Assembly (NCBI RefSeq): GCF_050633145.1
Contig: NZ_JBOEFY010000004.1
Coordinates: 124,001-188,000 of the forward strand
Direction: 5' to 3'
Length of the DNA: 64,000 bases
Origin: Kordia sp050633145
Lineage (GTDB): Bacteria; Bacteroidota; Bacteroidia; Flavobacteriales; Flavobacteriaceae
Part shown: in pieces, positions 26,863-36,847 of the stretch
Layout: each line of letters opens with the position of its first letter
Numbering within the stretch: the stretch's first letter is position 1
Program-made: the position numbers and the translations under genes
The notes under the pieces: generated by a model
What the model saw: the letters and a program-made list of their open reading frames with translations, nothing else
Told to the model about the DNA's origin: nothing
The model's database searches: none

Positions 26863-27222
26863 TTGTTGAATTTTTGTTAGTTGTTGTGTAAATTAACAAA
26901 AATTCTTTTGAGTTATTACTTATCAACTTCAGTTCAATGTAAATTTCATTCAAACAAAATTCTATAAACAGCCAACTTTAATTTCGTAAAATACTCAGAA
27001 TTTAGTTTTTTATTTTCGTTTTCTTTGCTCGCACAAAGAAAAGAAACAAAAGAAAGTGCGCTTTTCCAGAGGTATTTTTAGTTTTTCTCTTATTGAAAAA
27101 CTAAAACCACATGAATCTTTCTAAATTTTTTCCAAGGCTTCAAAAATTTTTAACGAAAAATCCATGTTATACTGCGGAAAAGACAAAAACCGCTATTGAC
27201 TGCTGTATTAAATTCACCTTCT
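26863..27222. other. Gene-free spacer with a dispersed flavobacterial repeat
   Basis: No convincing gene in 360 nt. It contains the segment 27016-27066, with CTTTGCTCGCACAAAG (a small hairpin) and AAACAAAAGAAAG, and later GGCTTCAAAAATT. A related, rearranged copy lies near 46851-46926. Probably a non-coding repeat; transcription was not assessed. Confidence 0.5.
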
Positions 27223-28329
27223 CTAACTTTTCGCGTGAAATTTTTTAAATAGAAGATCTATTATGACAGAAAAAATAACATAGATGAAAATGTATTTTGG
27301 CAAGTATAGAAACGAATAGAATGCGCCATAGCTTTCACGTCCGCTCGCGTATGGTTTTCCAATAGAAGCATCTATCCAAAAAGTGGCAATTAATAACATT
27401 AAAATAAATGTTACTGGAATGACAACAGCGCCAAGAATAGCTGGAATCGATATCTTTTTTTCTGGGTGTTTTTTACGGAAACGATACATTTTCCAAACAT
27501 GAAATAGTACGATGAAACTTATAAGAATGATCGCTAACCAAAAGGATTCCAGATTGAGTAAGAATGTTGTAAAACTGCTTAGTTTGGGAATTCGAGTAAT
27601 CTGAATAATGTCTACAGGTAATTTTTCAAAGTGATAAGTAGCAATTCCGTTGTTGTTTCTGCTTTTTGCTTCTCCAAGATTGATTGTTATTTCGTCTTTA
27701 ACCTTACTCGTATCAATCGTAACATCTAGCGTACCAAAAGATTTCCAGTATTTTGCTGGCGCGAGTGCATAACGAAAACTGTCTTCATTTAATCGATTGT
27801 GTTTGTAACGCCAATTGTTTGCTTTGTAACGTACTTTTATACTGTGCTTTCCTGCTGCAATGTCTGTTTTAAAGTATAAGAAATCGTTCAGGGAAATTCG
27901 GTCGCTTCTACCGTATTTGAATTGATTTTCGATTTCGCGTATTGCTTTTTGATCTGTGTTGTATAGGTAATGAAAGTTGGTGAGCTTTTCTTTGTCATCT
28001 CCGTATAAATCCCAAAAATCTTCTTGTTTTTGAAGCGTTATTTTTTTGCCATCAATGGTGACTTCAAAGTTTTCATAGTATTCTGAAGCATAGAAAAGCA
28101 ACGGAATTTGTACGCCATCTTTTTCTGCGTTGATGATGTATTCGATGTCAAAATCGGCATATTGAAAGTTTTCATCAACAGTAATGCGCAAATTCTCATG
28201 AACTATATGCACATATTGACTAATGAAAGGACGTGTTCCAAAAGTTCCTTGTTGCACTGGAGACGCCATGTTTGCGTTCAACACAATCGCATTGAACATA
28301 CATAATATAAAGATTCTAAGTTTCATCAT
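27223..28329 (-). CDS. Exported/membrane protein with three C-terminal helices
   Basis: 368 residues from ATG 28327-28329; a GTG one codon upstream and an ATG one codon downstream are alternatives. A signal peptide precedes a beta-rich extracytoplasmic domain (residues ~25-255), then three membrane helices (about 262-282, 297-322, 345-365) with a basic loop (RFRKKHPEKK). I recognise no family. It is the last of a run of minus-strand envelope genes. Confidence 0.6.
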   Translation of the reverse strand: MMKLRIFILCMFNAIVLNANMASPVQQGTFGTRPFISQYVHIVHENLRITVDENFQYADFDIEYIINAEKDGVQIPLLFYASEYYENFEVTIDGKKITLQKQEDFWDLYGDDKEKLTNFHYLYNTDQKAIREIENQFKYGRSDRISLNDFLYFKTDIAAGKHSIKVRYKANNWRYKHNRLNEDSFRYALAPAKYWKSFGTLDVTIDTSKVKDEITINLGEAKSRNNNGIATYHFEKLPVDIIQITRIPKLSSFTTFLLNLESFWLAIILISFIVLFHVWKMYRFRKKHPEKKISIPAILGAVVIPVTFILMLLIATFWIDASIGKPYASGRESYGAFYSFLYLPKYIFIYVIFSVIIDLLFKKFHAKS

Positions 28330-28471
28330 CACATCGTATTTCGCCCTAAAAAAGCAGTTTCTATTCTTCTAAATTTATCACATATAATTTCTTTCAAATT
28401 TGAACTTCATTAAAAGAAAGAGATCACTCAAAAAAAGTATTTAAGCAACCTCTTTACTACGATCAACTGGG

Positions 28472-29086
28472 TTATTTTAGGTATTTAAACGTATTCCAAA
28501 CTTTAGAAATGCCCAGTTTATCTTTGAAATCTTCATAGGTTTTAACTTGATCGTCTCTCGCTGCCATGAGCATAATGATATGCGTATCTCCATACGGATT
28601 TGGCTTTGCTACAGTATTGAAATAATATCTTCCGACGAATTCCTTACTGATGCCTTCTTTCATGATTCCAATTGCTTGAAGCGAAAGGTATTTTTTACCA
28701 TCAAATTCCATAATACCAATGTTATCTTCTTCTATTTCGTATCCGCCACTTTTGAGCATATCACGAATTTGCTTCATAAATGTTTGTCCATCTTTTTCTA
28801 GTGACATTCCATTCATTTTAATGTATCCAAACGAATACATTTCTGTTACCACGCTGTCTTTTCCAACGTTTTGAATCATTCCGTACGAGTATGTTTTTTC
28901 ACCTTCAACTGGCTTCTTAAATTTTAAGTTTGTTGGAATGTCTACGGTAAAATGCACTTCTGGTTTGTCAATTTTTTTAGCAAATTCAGGAGTTACTTCA
29001 TAGGTTTCTACTTCAATCTTGTCTTTGCATTGCATGAAGCAGATTTGCACACAAAGAAGTAATATGATACTTGTAATTTTCTTCAT
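28472..29086 (-). CDS. Lipoprotein, function unknown
   Basis: 204 residues. The signal peptide has two candidate Cys residues (CVQICFMQCKDK); the lipidated Cys is probably the later one. The mature part is a mixed alpha/beta domain (VTEMYSFGYIKMNG, KYLSLQAIG) similar in style to PsbP/DUF-type stress lipoproteins. It follows the MORN protein gene by 19 nt. Confidence 0.6.
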   Translation of the reverse strand: MKKITSIILLLCVQICFMQCKDKIEVETYEVTPEFAKKIDKPEVHFTVDIPTNLKFKKPVEGEKTYSYGMIQNVGKDSVVTEMYSFGYIKMNGMSLEKDGQTFMKQIRDMLKSGGYEIEEDNIGIMEFDGKKYLSLQAIGIMKEGISKEFVGRYYFNTVAKPNPYGDTHIIMLMAARDDQVKTYEDFKDKLGISKVWNTFKYLK

Positions 29087-29105
29087 TTATATATTTTATT
29101 AAGTG

Positions 29106-31211
29106 TTATTCGTATTCTTTTACTTTTGCGCCTTTGTTATTGAATACACCTTGTACAACATTACCTGTTGTTTTGTATTTCATAACACCGAGTCCGTCAA
29201 TACGATCGTCTTTGAAGATTCCTTTGAATACCGAACGATCAACATAGGTGTAAATTCCGTATCCATTTCGTTTTCCACCTGAAGTATATGCGCCTGTATA
29301 TACACTTTTATTTTTCCACAAATACGTACCAACTCCGTATCGCTGTTTGTTTTTGAAGAATCCCCAGTAGATATCACCATTATTGTACACATATTTTCCA
29401 AATCCATCTTCGCAATTTCCCGTACAATTCCCTGTTGCTTTATTTGCTATATAATCTGTAGTAGTTTCGGTAACTAGCTTTCCATTTTCAAATAGTCCTC
29501 CACTTGTAATTTGGTTTTCTTTGTTCATGGTATAGCCCAAACCATGTTGTTTCCCATCTTTCCATCCGCCTATATACACGTTACCATTTTTCCATTTGTA
29601 ATAGCCAACTCCATCACGACGATTGTTTTTGTATTGTCCATGATAGTACGATCCATTTGGATATGATATGTATGCAACACCTTCTATACTGCTATTTTTA
29701 AACGTTGCATCTGTAATAATTCCGTTGACTTTTACGCGTCCCCAACCTTCTTTACAATCGCCTTTTACACAGTCGAAATCAGCACTTGAATTTTTCTTAG
29801 TAGTTTCTGTTTTTACAGTTGCTTTCGTTTGTTTTTTGTCTAATTCGCCATTATACGGACGTCCTTTATGAACTACATTATCTTTTGCATTTTTGAACCC
29901 TGTTAAGATATACAGCGGCTCGTTATCAATAAGAATTACTGGATCGCCACTAGTTAAGTATTCAAATCGCGCTTTTTTATAATCAATATGCTGTCCTTTA
30001 ACGACAATAAAAAAGTTATCTTTTTCTAATTCACGTGTGTAAAAAATTGAGTTTTCATCTGTGCTAAGTAAGTTCATTTCCTTTACCGCTTGCTCTTTTT
30101 TGTTTTTGTAGTTGTAAATGATGTAGGTTCTTCCGAGTGTTTTTTCGATGCGATGATCAATCATGTGTGATCCGAGAAATGCAAATTCTCGCGCTTTCAC
30201 TTTGTTTTGTCCGTCTACGTAATTGATAAATTTTCCATCATGCGCATAACTAATCATGTTTTTTCCTTGAGAAAGTACGTTTGACACATACATTTTTGTA
30301 TTGGCACTATGCGTTTCTTCTTGCACATTTGAAACGGAATAGTAGGTTTGCGTTAAACCATCAAACAGCACTTTTTCATTCGGTTTTACACCTTTACTGA
30401 TTGTAATATCACTAGCGCGTTTTCCATTGACAAATACCGTTGCTAGCTTTTTTCCATTCTTTTTTCCGTTAGGAATATAATATCCATATTCAAGCTTTGC
30501 AGGTTTGTTAGCATCACTAAAATAACGATTGAAGGTTTTATAGTGCTTTGCGTTTGGATCATTGGCCATGTAGAAGTCAATTTTGTTTCTTTTGGCATCT
30601 CTTTTCACCACATATTCGTAGACACCTGAGCTCAATTCTTCTTTTACTAAGAAACCGTCTGTGTAATGATATTTTCCTTTAAATCCAGGTTGCTTATCTG
30701 CATTAGTGTATTGTATTGCAACTACTAAAACATCACCTTTTTTACTGTATGAATATTCTCTTTGTTGGTGAAATATTCCTTTTTTATTTACAATTATTTT
30801 TACAATTCTTTCTTGCGAATCGTAAGCATAGCTTTTTTCTTCACCATACGAGGTTTTTTCAAAAATCAATAGATCTTTATTGTTGAAAGTATACTCACTA
30901 AGACTTCCATTTTTGTATTGAAACTTGATTATATTTCCTCTTGAATCGTATTCACATTGATCACCGTAATTGTTTCCTATTATTTCCCCATTTTGATTGT
31001 AATAATAGCGTGTTCCGTAATTATAAATCAAGTTTCCACTTCTGTCAAATATTTTTCCGCTAGAAGCATAGATATCGCCACGCAAAAAGAAATGTGCTTT
31101 TTTATGTTTGAAACCTATAGGATTTCGCGGTGCATTGACCATGTCTATTTTTTGTGCCATTACCAATTGACACATAAAATAAAACAACATTATCAGTACT
31201 ATATTTTTCAT
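29106..31211 (-). CDS. Exported MORN-repeat protein with YD-like N-terminal repeats
   Basis: 701 residues with a signal peptide (CQLVMAQ). Residues ~60-220 have RHS/YD-like strands (YDSRGNIIKFQYKNG, YDSQERIVKI). From about residue 470 there are two CxGxCxxGxG segments and at least six MORN repeats (YHGQYKNNRRDGVGYYKW, YIGGWKDGKQHGLGY and so on). Likely a surface or periplasmic scaffold. First gene of a probable unit with the lipoprotein 19 nt downstream. Confidence 0.75.
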   Translation of the reverse strand: MKNIVLIMLFYFMCQLVMAQKIDMVNAPRNPIGFKHKKAHFFLRGDIYASSGKIFDRSGNLIYNYGTRYYYNQNGEIIGNNYGDQCEYDSRGNIIKFQYKNGSLSEYTFNNKDLLIFEKTSYGEEKSYAYDSQERIVKIIVNKKGIFHQQREYSYSKKGDVLVVAIQYTNADKQPGFKGKYHYTDGFLVKEELSSGVYEYVVKRDAKRNKIDFYMANDPNAKHYKTFNRYFSDANKPAKLEYGYYIPNGKKNGKKLATVFVNGKRASDITISKGVKPNEKVLFDGLTQTYYSVSNVQEETHSANTKMYVSNVLSQGKNMISYAHDGKFINYVDGQNKVKAREFAFLGSHMIDHRIEKTLGRTYIIYNYKNKKEQAVKEMNLLSTDENSIFYTRELEKDNFFIVVKGQHIDYKKARFEYLTSGDPVILIDNEPLYILTGFKNAKDNVVHKGRPYNGELDKKQTKATVKTETTKKNSSADFDCVKGDCKEGWGRVKVNGIITDATFKNSSIEGVAYISYPNGSYYHGQYKNNRRDGVGYYKWKNGNVYIGGWKDGKQHGLGYTMNKENQITSGGLFENGKLVTETTTDYIANKATGNCTGNCEDGFGKYVYNNGDIYWGFFKNKQRYGVGTYLWKNKSVYTGAYTSGGKRNGYGIYTYVDRSVFKGIFKDDRIDGLGVMKYKTTGNVVQGVFNNKGAKVKEYE

Positions 31212-31235
31212 TGTGGTTATGGTATTTATTCGTTT

Positions 31236-31931
31236 TTAAATTACTTTTAATGTATTCATCAAATCGTCACACATGTGAATTTTCACAACCAATCCACTGA
31301 ATACATTTTTAGACATTTCCATTTTTAGGAGTGTTAAATAGCTAATAACATTTTTGTCTTCCAGTCTATTTTTTTCAATGACTAGTTTAAAAATATAGGT
31401 CATGTTTTCCCTGTCTATTTCAACTGTTTTTTCAACTCTATCACTTGAAAATTTGTAATCAATCAAGAAGTCTTTTAACTTTTCAACATCTTCTATCATT
31501 ACTTTATTTGTATAACGAATTTCCGTTCCTTTCGCCATAATTGACTTGAATGCATCTTTTAGTTTGTATACACGTATAGTGTTAAATTGATTATCACAAA
31601 GGTGTAAATCGATTGGCAAATTCATATAGCCAGAAAGTTCTTTTGGAAAGACATTAAAGATGTTTTCTAATGATTTGTCTTCTAAAAACTGTTCTTTAAT
31701 GACCATTTTAAATACATAAGTTTCGCCATCTTTTACAAATTGTACCGATTTGACTTCTCCGTTTGAAAATCCAGATTCAACCAAGTTTTTTCCTAGTTCA
31801 TCCGCTTCTGCTTCTGTTACACCATCTTTGTAATATACTTCTGTTCCGTTAAAAATTTTCTTCTCACCAAAATCGGTACAAGAAGATACAAGCGTCATTA
31901 CAAAAAGTAGTATTCCTATTTTTTTTATCAT
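31236..31931 (-). CDS. Lipoprotein with an internal duplication
   Basis: 231 residues; lipobox VSSC. Residues ~30-125 and ~128-231 are two copies of one domain: GTEVYYKDGVTEAEADELGK against GTEIRYTNKVMIEDVEKLKD, YVFKMVIKEQFLEDKS against YIFKLVIEKNRLEDKN, and LHLCDNQFNTIRV against IHMCDDLMNTLKV. Each copy ends with a conserved Cys-Asp. Family unknown. It lies 24 nt upstream of the MORN gene. Confidence 0.65.
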   Translation of the reverse strand: MIKKIGILLFVMTLVSSCTDFGEKKIFNGTEVYYKDGVTEAEADELGKNLVESGFSNGEVKSVQFVKDGETYVFKMVIKEQFLEDKSLENIFNVFPKELSGYMNLPIDLHLCDNQFNTIRVYKLKDAFKSIMAKGTEIRYTNKVMIEDVEKLKDFLIDYKFSSDRVEKTVEIDRENMTYIFKLVIEKNRLEDKNVISYLTLLKMEMSKNVFSGLVVKIHMCDDLMNTLKVI

Positions 31932-32032
31932 ATTGTTGGTATTGAGTGTTTTGAATTCTTTTTAAGTTCTATTCAAAATTCTCTTTTTTTAACAGTGTGT
32001 GCAATACGACAGATTGCGTATTTTTCATCAAC

Positions 32033-32671
32033 TTAGTTTTTCTTGCACTTTGCCAAGTAACGTCTTTGATTGCCTGTATATCCTAACTCTATTGCCTTTT
32101 TCCAGTTTTCACAAGCATTTTTTAAATCTTGTTTCATATCATACACATTTCCTTTGTTAGCATATGCTTTTCCATATTTTGGATTGAAATCAATTGCTTT
32201 TTCAAAATAACTTAGTGCTAGATCAACATTTCCTTTTTTAGCATAACAAACGCCCATACTGTTGTACACTTCTGATTGTTTTTCGTCTGTTTCAATTGAT
32301 TTTTTATAATCGATTAAAGCTTCATCTATAAAACCCATTGCATCATGTGCGCCACCGCGATAAAAGAATGCTTTGGTATGTTTTGGATGCAACTCAATGA
32401 CTTTTGAATAATCTGCAATAGCAGCTTTGTAATTTTTATAATCTGCAGCTGCATTTTGCTTGTTGATTAATGCTGTGTGAAATCCTGCTTTGTAAAAATA
32501 AGCGTCTATCAACATACTGTCTATTGCAATTGCTTGTTCACATAGTTTGATGCCTTCTGCAAATTTTTGTTGTTCTTTTTTCACTAAAGCATCATCGAGC
32601 AACGATTTTGTGTTTTGCGCATTTGCAAATGATACGATGAACAAACTCAGTAATAGATATATAGATTTCAT
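32033..32671 (-). CDS. Exported TPR-repeat protein
   Basis: 212 residues. A signal peptide (YLLLSLFIVSFANAQ) is followed by four to five TPR motifs with consensus spacing (AIAIDSMLIDAYFYKAGFH, VIELHPKHTKAFFYRGGAH, AIDFNPKYGKAYANKGN). Likely a periplasmic protein-interaction scaffold. Confidence 0.8.
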   Translation of the reverse strand: MKSIYLLLSLFIVSFANAQNTKSLLDDALVKKEQQKFAEGIKLCEQAIAIDSMLIDAYFYKAGFHTALINKQNAAADYKNYKAAIADYSKVIELHPKHTKAFFYRGGAHDAMGFIDEALIDYKKSIETDEKQSEVYNSMGVCYAKKGNVDLALSYFEKAIDFNPKYGKAYANKGNVYDMKQDLKNACENWKKAIELGYTGNQRRYLAKCKKN

Positions 32672-32839
32672 ACAGAATGAATTTTAGAATTCAAAAATCT
32701 CAATTTATTCATCATCAAACAATACGACGAATTACGTATTTTTATCAAAAAACAAACGATTACTTATATTTTTATAGCACGCGTTTATTTGTGTGTTGGT
32801 ATACTTTTTGTATGAATAGCATCACTAGCAATTTATCCA

Positions 32840-33772
32840 ATGAAAAAAATTATAACTTTCTGTATTTGTGTATGCTGTCTGCAGTTTTTACAAGCACAAC
32901 ATTGCCAATATGATGCACTTAGCATTGTAGGTATATTTCCACACACGACCGATACTTACACACAAATTCAAGGTTTAAAAATTACATTAGTAGATGCAAA
33001 TGGCGAACCTATTTTAGTGTATAACTATCATTATTCTGATGAAGAGAATTCATTTTCAGGAAAGCGTGTTCCGTTAACTGCATGGCAAAATCAGCAAGTA
33101 GAACCAGATACTGAACATCACAACAAAAATATAAAGAGACGTCTTTTTGCTTTTGCAAATACTGATTATTTATTGACAGGCGGTTTTTTTAAAGAAGCAA
33201 TTTATATCAAAATAGAAGATATTGACCACGAACATAACGGCGGTTATTTTGAAACAAAAATGATTGCAATTCCTCCTGAATATTTTCTAAGGTTGTGTGA
33301 TTATGATATGAATTCTACCAAACATAAAAAGGAATATAAAGTGTTTAAAGTTCCGCTGAATTTAATTTCAAAGCAAACCTACTTTCTTGGATTACAGCAA
33401 TCGGGAGATTATAATTTTGACGGTTATGATGATATAAGAATTGCTAGAAAAAAACCAGATCAATATCAAAAATGGGATTATTATTTATATAACTCGAAGA
33501 AAAATGTGTATATAAAAGATGTACTTTTAAGTCGCTTGCATCATGCAACTTTCGATTGGGTACAGCAGCGTTTTTCTGGAAGTCGTTCCGTAGTTTTAGA
33601 CAAACTAACACGTACGAGCGAAGTGTTTAATTTTTTTGAAGGAAAATTTAGAATCACACAAAAAACTACCTGTAAGCAAACACATGAATTATCAGAACGC
33701 AGCGACTGTACTATTTATAAATTAAAGAATGGAAAACTTGTATTTGTAGCGTTTAGACAAGGAGCTGAATGA
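32840..33772 (+). CDS. Secreted protein with an XAC2610-like C-terminal domain
   Basis: 310 residues; signal peptide to about residue 18 (CLQFLQAQ). The second half has GDYNFDGYDDIRI, a calcium-loop-like FG-GAP element, followed by FDWVQQRFSGSRS, similar to XAC2610-related proteins of unknown function. The N-terminal half is an unassigned beta domain. Divergent from the TPR gene, convergent with the WYL regulator. Confidence 0.55.
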   Translation: MKKIITFCICVCCLQFLQAQHCQYDALSIVGIFPHTTDTYTQIQGLKITLVDANGEPILVYNYHYSDEENSFSGKRVPLTAWQNQQVEPDTEHHNKNIKRRLFAFANTDYLLTGGFFKEAIYIKIEDIDHEHNGGYFETKMIAIPPEYFLRLCDYDMNSTKHKKEYKVFKVPLNLISKQTYFLGLQQSGDYNFDGYDDIRIARKKPDQYQKWDYYLYNSKKNVYIKDVLLSRLHHATFDWVQQRFSGSRSVVLDKLTRTSEVFNFFEGKFRITQKTTCKQTHELSERSDCTIYKLKNGKLVFVAFRQGAE

Positions 33773-33781
33773 AATTGTTTC

Positions 33782-34486
33782 TTAGTTTTTATACGAATGA
33801 CTTGAATACGGATGTGAAGAAAAATAGTCACTGATATTGAATTTTCTGTCTTCAAATTTCTCTTCTAATATGTTGAAACTTTGAATGCGATCAATTCGAA
33901 AAGCACGCATCTCATTTCGTAAATGACACCATGCGATTAAAATCCACTTGTTATCAGTTGAGTACATGGCACAAGGTTCTATTTTTCGTTGAGAAATCTG
34001 GTAATCATTCGCTTTTTTATAGTTGATTTCCATGATACTAAAATTGGTAATTGCTAACTGAATTTCAGAAAGTGCATCGCTTGAAGTATCTTCCAATTTC
34101 CAATTAAACACATGAATTTTATCGCTCAGTATTTCGCTTTTTTCTTGTATGGATGTTTTAAAAACTGATTTAATTTTTATTAATGCTTCCTTGAAATCGT
34201 TCACAAAAGAAACATCTTTAGACTGATTGATAATATGTTCGGCTGTAATAAGTGCATTGGCTTGTTTTTCTGTAAACTGAACAGGCGCAATGGTATACGT
34301 ATCTATCAAACTATAACCTCTACCTTCAATTGTGTACACAGGCACACCAGCTTCTTCTAGCTTTCGAATGTCTCTGTAAATTGTACGTACACTTACATCG
34401 TATTTTTCTGCCAATTCCGTTGCGGTTAACAAACGTTTTGATCGTAACAATGTTAATATCGATATGAGTCTTGCAAGTTGTGTCAT
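33782..34486 (-). CDS. YafY-family HTH/WYL transcriptional regulator
   Basis: 234 residues. N-terminal HTH_11 (residues 5-60, TATELAEKYDVSVRTIYRDIRKLE) and a C-terminal WYL domain (about 140-210, INYKKANDYQISQRKIEPCAMYSTDNKWILIAWC) with a modified W-I/Y-L signature. Such regulators often control adjacent VOC or DinB-type genes; here a VOC gene lies directly upstream. Confidence 0.88.
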   Translation of the reverse strand: MTQLARLISILTLLRSKRLLTATELAEKYDVSVRTIYRDIRKLEEAGVPVYTIEGRGYSLIDTYTIAPVQFTEKQANALITAEHIINQSKDVSFVNDFKEALIKIKSVFKTSIQEKSEILSDKIHVFNWKLEDTSSDALSEIQLAITNFSIMEINYKKANDYQISQRKIEPCAMYSTDNKWILIAWCHLRNEMRAFRIDRIQSFNILEEKFEDRKFNISDYFSSHPYSSHSYKN

Positions 34487-34659
34487 ACTGTTTGTATCGT
34501 ATACATTTATTTTAATACTATTAATTTAAACAACTTAATGTAAATGTCAAATCGAACTTGATTCTGTTTCGCATCGCACTGCTAATTAGTTTAATGAGAT
34601 TCTGAATCAAGTTCAAAATGACGTTTAAAAGAAGCTATTGAGAAAGTCTCTTTTTATGA

Positions 34660-35031
34660 TTAACTCATCGAATGAAGCGCTACACGATTTCCTTCCGTAT
34701 CAATAAATTGTGCAATAAATCCATTCTCTTGAATGTCCGTTTTTGGCATGATTACTTTTCCGCCAGCAGCTTCTACTCTACCTAATGAAATGCTTAAATC
34801 TTCTCCTCCATTTAAATATACTGTCGAACCGTCTTGCGAAGGATTTGAACCATCCATTTGCATGATAGCGCCACCAACTCTATGGCTTTCCATATCGTAT
34901 GGAAAAATTCCATATTTCATATTATCCATGTGATGATCTTTAATTTCTTCTCCCATTACTTCAGAATAGAATTTTTTAGCTCTTTCATAATCTGTGACTG
35001 GAATTTCAAACCAGTTTACTGCGTTTTTCAT
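34660..35031 (-). CDS. VOC-family (glyoxalase/bleomycin-resistance fold) protein
   Basis: 123 residues forming paired beta-alpha-beta-beta-beta modules. Begins VNWFEIPVTDYERAKKFYSEV and ends IAQFIDTEGNRVALHS, as in the lactoylglutathione-lyase-related group. Metal ligands cannot be assigned safely. Substrate unknown. Confidence 0.85.
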   Translation of the reverse strand: MKNAVNWFEIPVTDYERAKKFYSEVMGEEIKDHHMDNMKYGIFPYDMESHRVGGAIMQMDGSNPSQDGSTVYLNGGEDLSISLGRVEAAGGKVIMPKTDIQENGFIAQFIDTEGNRVALHSMS

Positions 35032-35105
35032 GTTGTTGTATTTTTTAAAGAATTAATAATACTGCAAATGTATCCGCGTCTTTGACAGATGATGTCAGAG
35101 GTATT

Positions 35106-36050
35106 TTATTTTTTAAAAATTAAGGTTCCACGTTGATATTTACACACATTTTCTATTGTAGAAAGTTGCTTGTATTTCTTGATGATATCTGGATGAATTT
35201 CTTCCACAGGCAACGGATTGTGCGTTCGGTAATTTTCTCCTACAAGGTTAATTAGCTGCAATTTGTTTGCTTCACAAAGTTCTAAATAATAGACATACGA
35301 CAAGCGATTGGTGTATGCAATATCATTTCCAGCCCAATATTTCCATGTTGTATCAGAGTATTTTAAAAAGTTGAATTCTGAAATATTTTTGTCTTGAAAA
35401 AAACCTGGATTTGCAAAATGATCTATAAAGTTGATTGTATGCACGGCGCAACCATCTTTAGTCAACCAAGTTTTCATTTTCTTAAATAACGCTTCTAAAA
35501 ATGTTGGTGGAATGTGTTCAAAAACTACTTGTGAACAGATGTAATCATACGATTTTTTTGTGTTTTCAATATCACTTAATGTGTATTTTGGAATGTAGGT
35601 AATATTGCAATATGCACATAGTTTTTCGAGTGTTTGAAACGATTGTATCTGCTGTAGTTTTTCTTTTATTTCAGATTGATTAAATTTTCCTTGCTTCACA
35701 ATGGCTTGAAGTAATTCATCATTGTTTAAATATTGAATTTGCTTTTGAAACGTTTTGATAGAAACATCTTTGGAAATATCTACCGTAACAATGGCGTCAA
35801 AACCTAATAAGTATAAAACTACAGGCGCAATTAACGAATAGCCTGTGCCAATTTCTAAAGCAGATTTTTTAGTTGTTGTATTTAGTTCAATAGTAGAAGC
35901 TTCAAACTTTCGAATGCATTCGTAAAATTGATACAAACACACATTTTTATGATAGTTTTTTTTAAGCGTAGCTGGAATGTGATTGAGTTGATCGCCAATT
36001 TTTGTAAAATGCAATACCTTCTGTAAACTCGCCTTTATTTTCCAGTGCAT
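35106..36050 (-). CDS. Class I SAM methyltransferase-like protein
   Basis: 314 residues. SAM-binding motif I near residue 67 (ALEIGTGYSLIAPVVLYLLG), motif II TVDISKD and a motif near residue 175 (YDYICSQVVFEHIPP) fit a Methyltransf_11/23-like enzyme. The N-terminal 55 residues and the inserted helical segment at ~105-150 are additional. Substrate unknown; possibly lipid or glycan. Stand-alone gene. Confidence 0.75.
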   Translation of the reverse strand: MHWKIKASLQKVLHFTKIGDQLNHIPATLKKNYHKNVCLYQFYECIRKFEASTIELNTTTKKSALEIGTGYSLIAPVVLYLLGFDAIVTVDISKDVSIKTFQKQIQYLNNDELLQAIVKQGKFNQSEIKEKLQQIQSFQTLEKLCAYCNITYIPKYTLSDIENTKKSYDYICSQVVFEHIPPTFLEALFKKMKTWLTKDGCAVHTINFIDHFANPGFFQDKNISEFNFLKYSDTTWKYWAGNDIAYTNRLSYVYYLELCEANKLQLINLVGENYRTHNPLPVEEIHPDIIKKYKQLSTIENVCKYQRGTLIFKK

Positions 36051-36343
36051 ACGTTATCAATTTATCGAAAGACATTTTTTTATTCTTCTTTTTCAACAAT
36101 ACAATTCATATCAATACATCAATATTAAAAAATTTAAAGCAGATGACATCAAAATAACTGTTCCAATGCAGGTTTACCATGTAATTTTCACCCTTAGAAT
36201 TAAATTTATTTTATTTTTATTGAATAATTTTAACATATTTTTAACATTTTTGATTAACTTGTAAAAGCCATTAATACGTTGAGTATATAGAAACTACTTT
36301 GATCGCAAACCGAAACTTATAATACTAAAACCATTTTCATACG

Positions 36344-36733
36344 TTGAAAGAAATTCATAAAAACCTACACCTTTGTTTATCTACCCTTGCTATTTTAGTT
36401 GTTGGAGCTACCTACGGATTATATCCAAATACATTTTTACCATTGTTTTTTGATTTCAATGTAGAAAGCACAGACCTTAACCATGTTTTTAGAGCAATGA
36501 TGGGCTGCTATTTTGCATTAGGAATTTATTGGGGCTATAGTGTCCTTTTTCAAAAACATTGGCGTGGCGCTACCTACTCTGTAATTTTCTTTATGGGCGG
36601 ATTGGCGGCAGGACGTTTATTAAGTATGTTTGTGGATGGTGTTCCTTCTACTTCATTTACCGTTGGAACAATTTTGGAAATCGTTTTTGTAATTTGGGGA
36701 TGCTATAATTTAAAAGCATACGCAAAGGAATAA
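36344..36733 (+). CDS. DUF4345 four-helix membrane protein (TTG start)
   Basis: 129 residues with a TTG start; the first internal ATG would remove two helices. Four hydrophobic segments with the family pattern (VVGATYGLYPNTFLP, RAMMGCYFALGIYW, GGLAAGRLLSMFVDG, EIVFVIWGCYNL) fit DUF4345. Function unknown. Confidence 0.75.
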   Translation: MKEIHKNLHLCLSTLAILVVGATYGLYPNTFLPLFFDFNVESTDLNHVFRAMMGCYFALGIYWGYSVLFQKHWRGATYSVIFFMGGLAAGRLLSMFVDGVPSTSFTVGTILEIVFVIWGCYNLKAYAKE

Positions 36734-36847
36734 TTACTGATATCTCTTACTCTTTAAGAAACATAAATTACGGTACAAATCATTTATAAAAAGCATGATT
36801 ATGCTGGTTTTGTCGTATTTTTACGATGATTTTAGATACAAGTTTTC

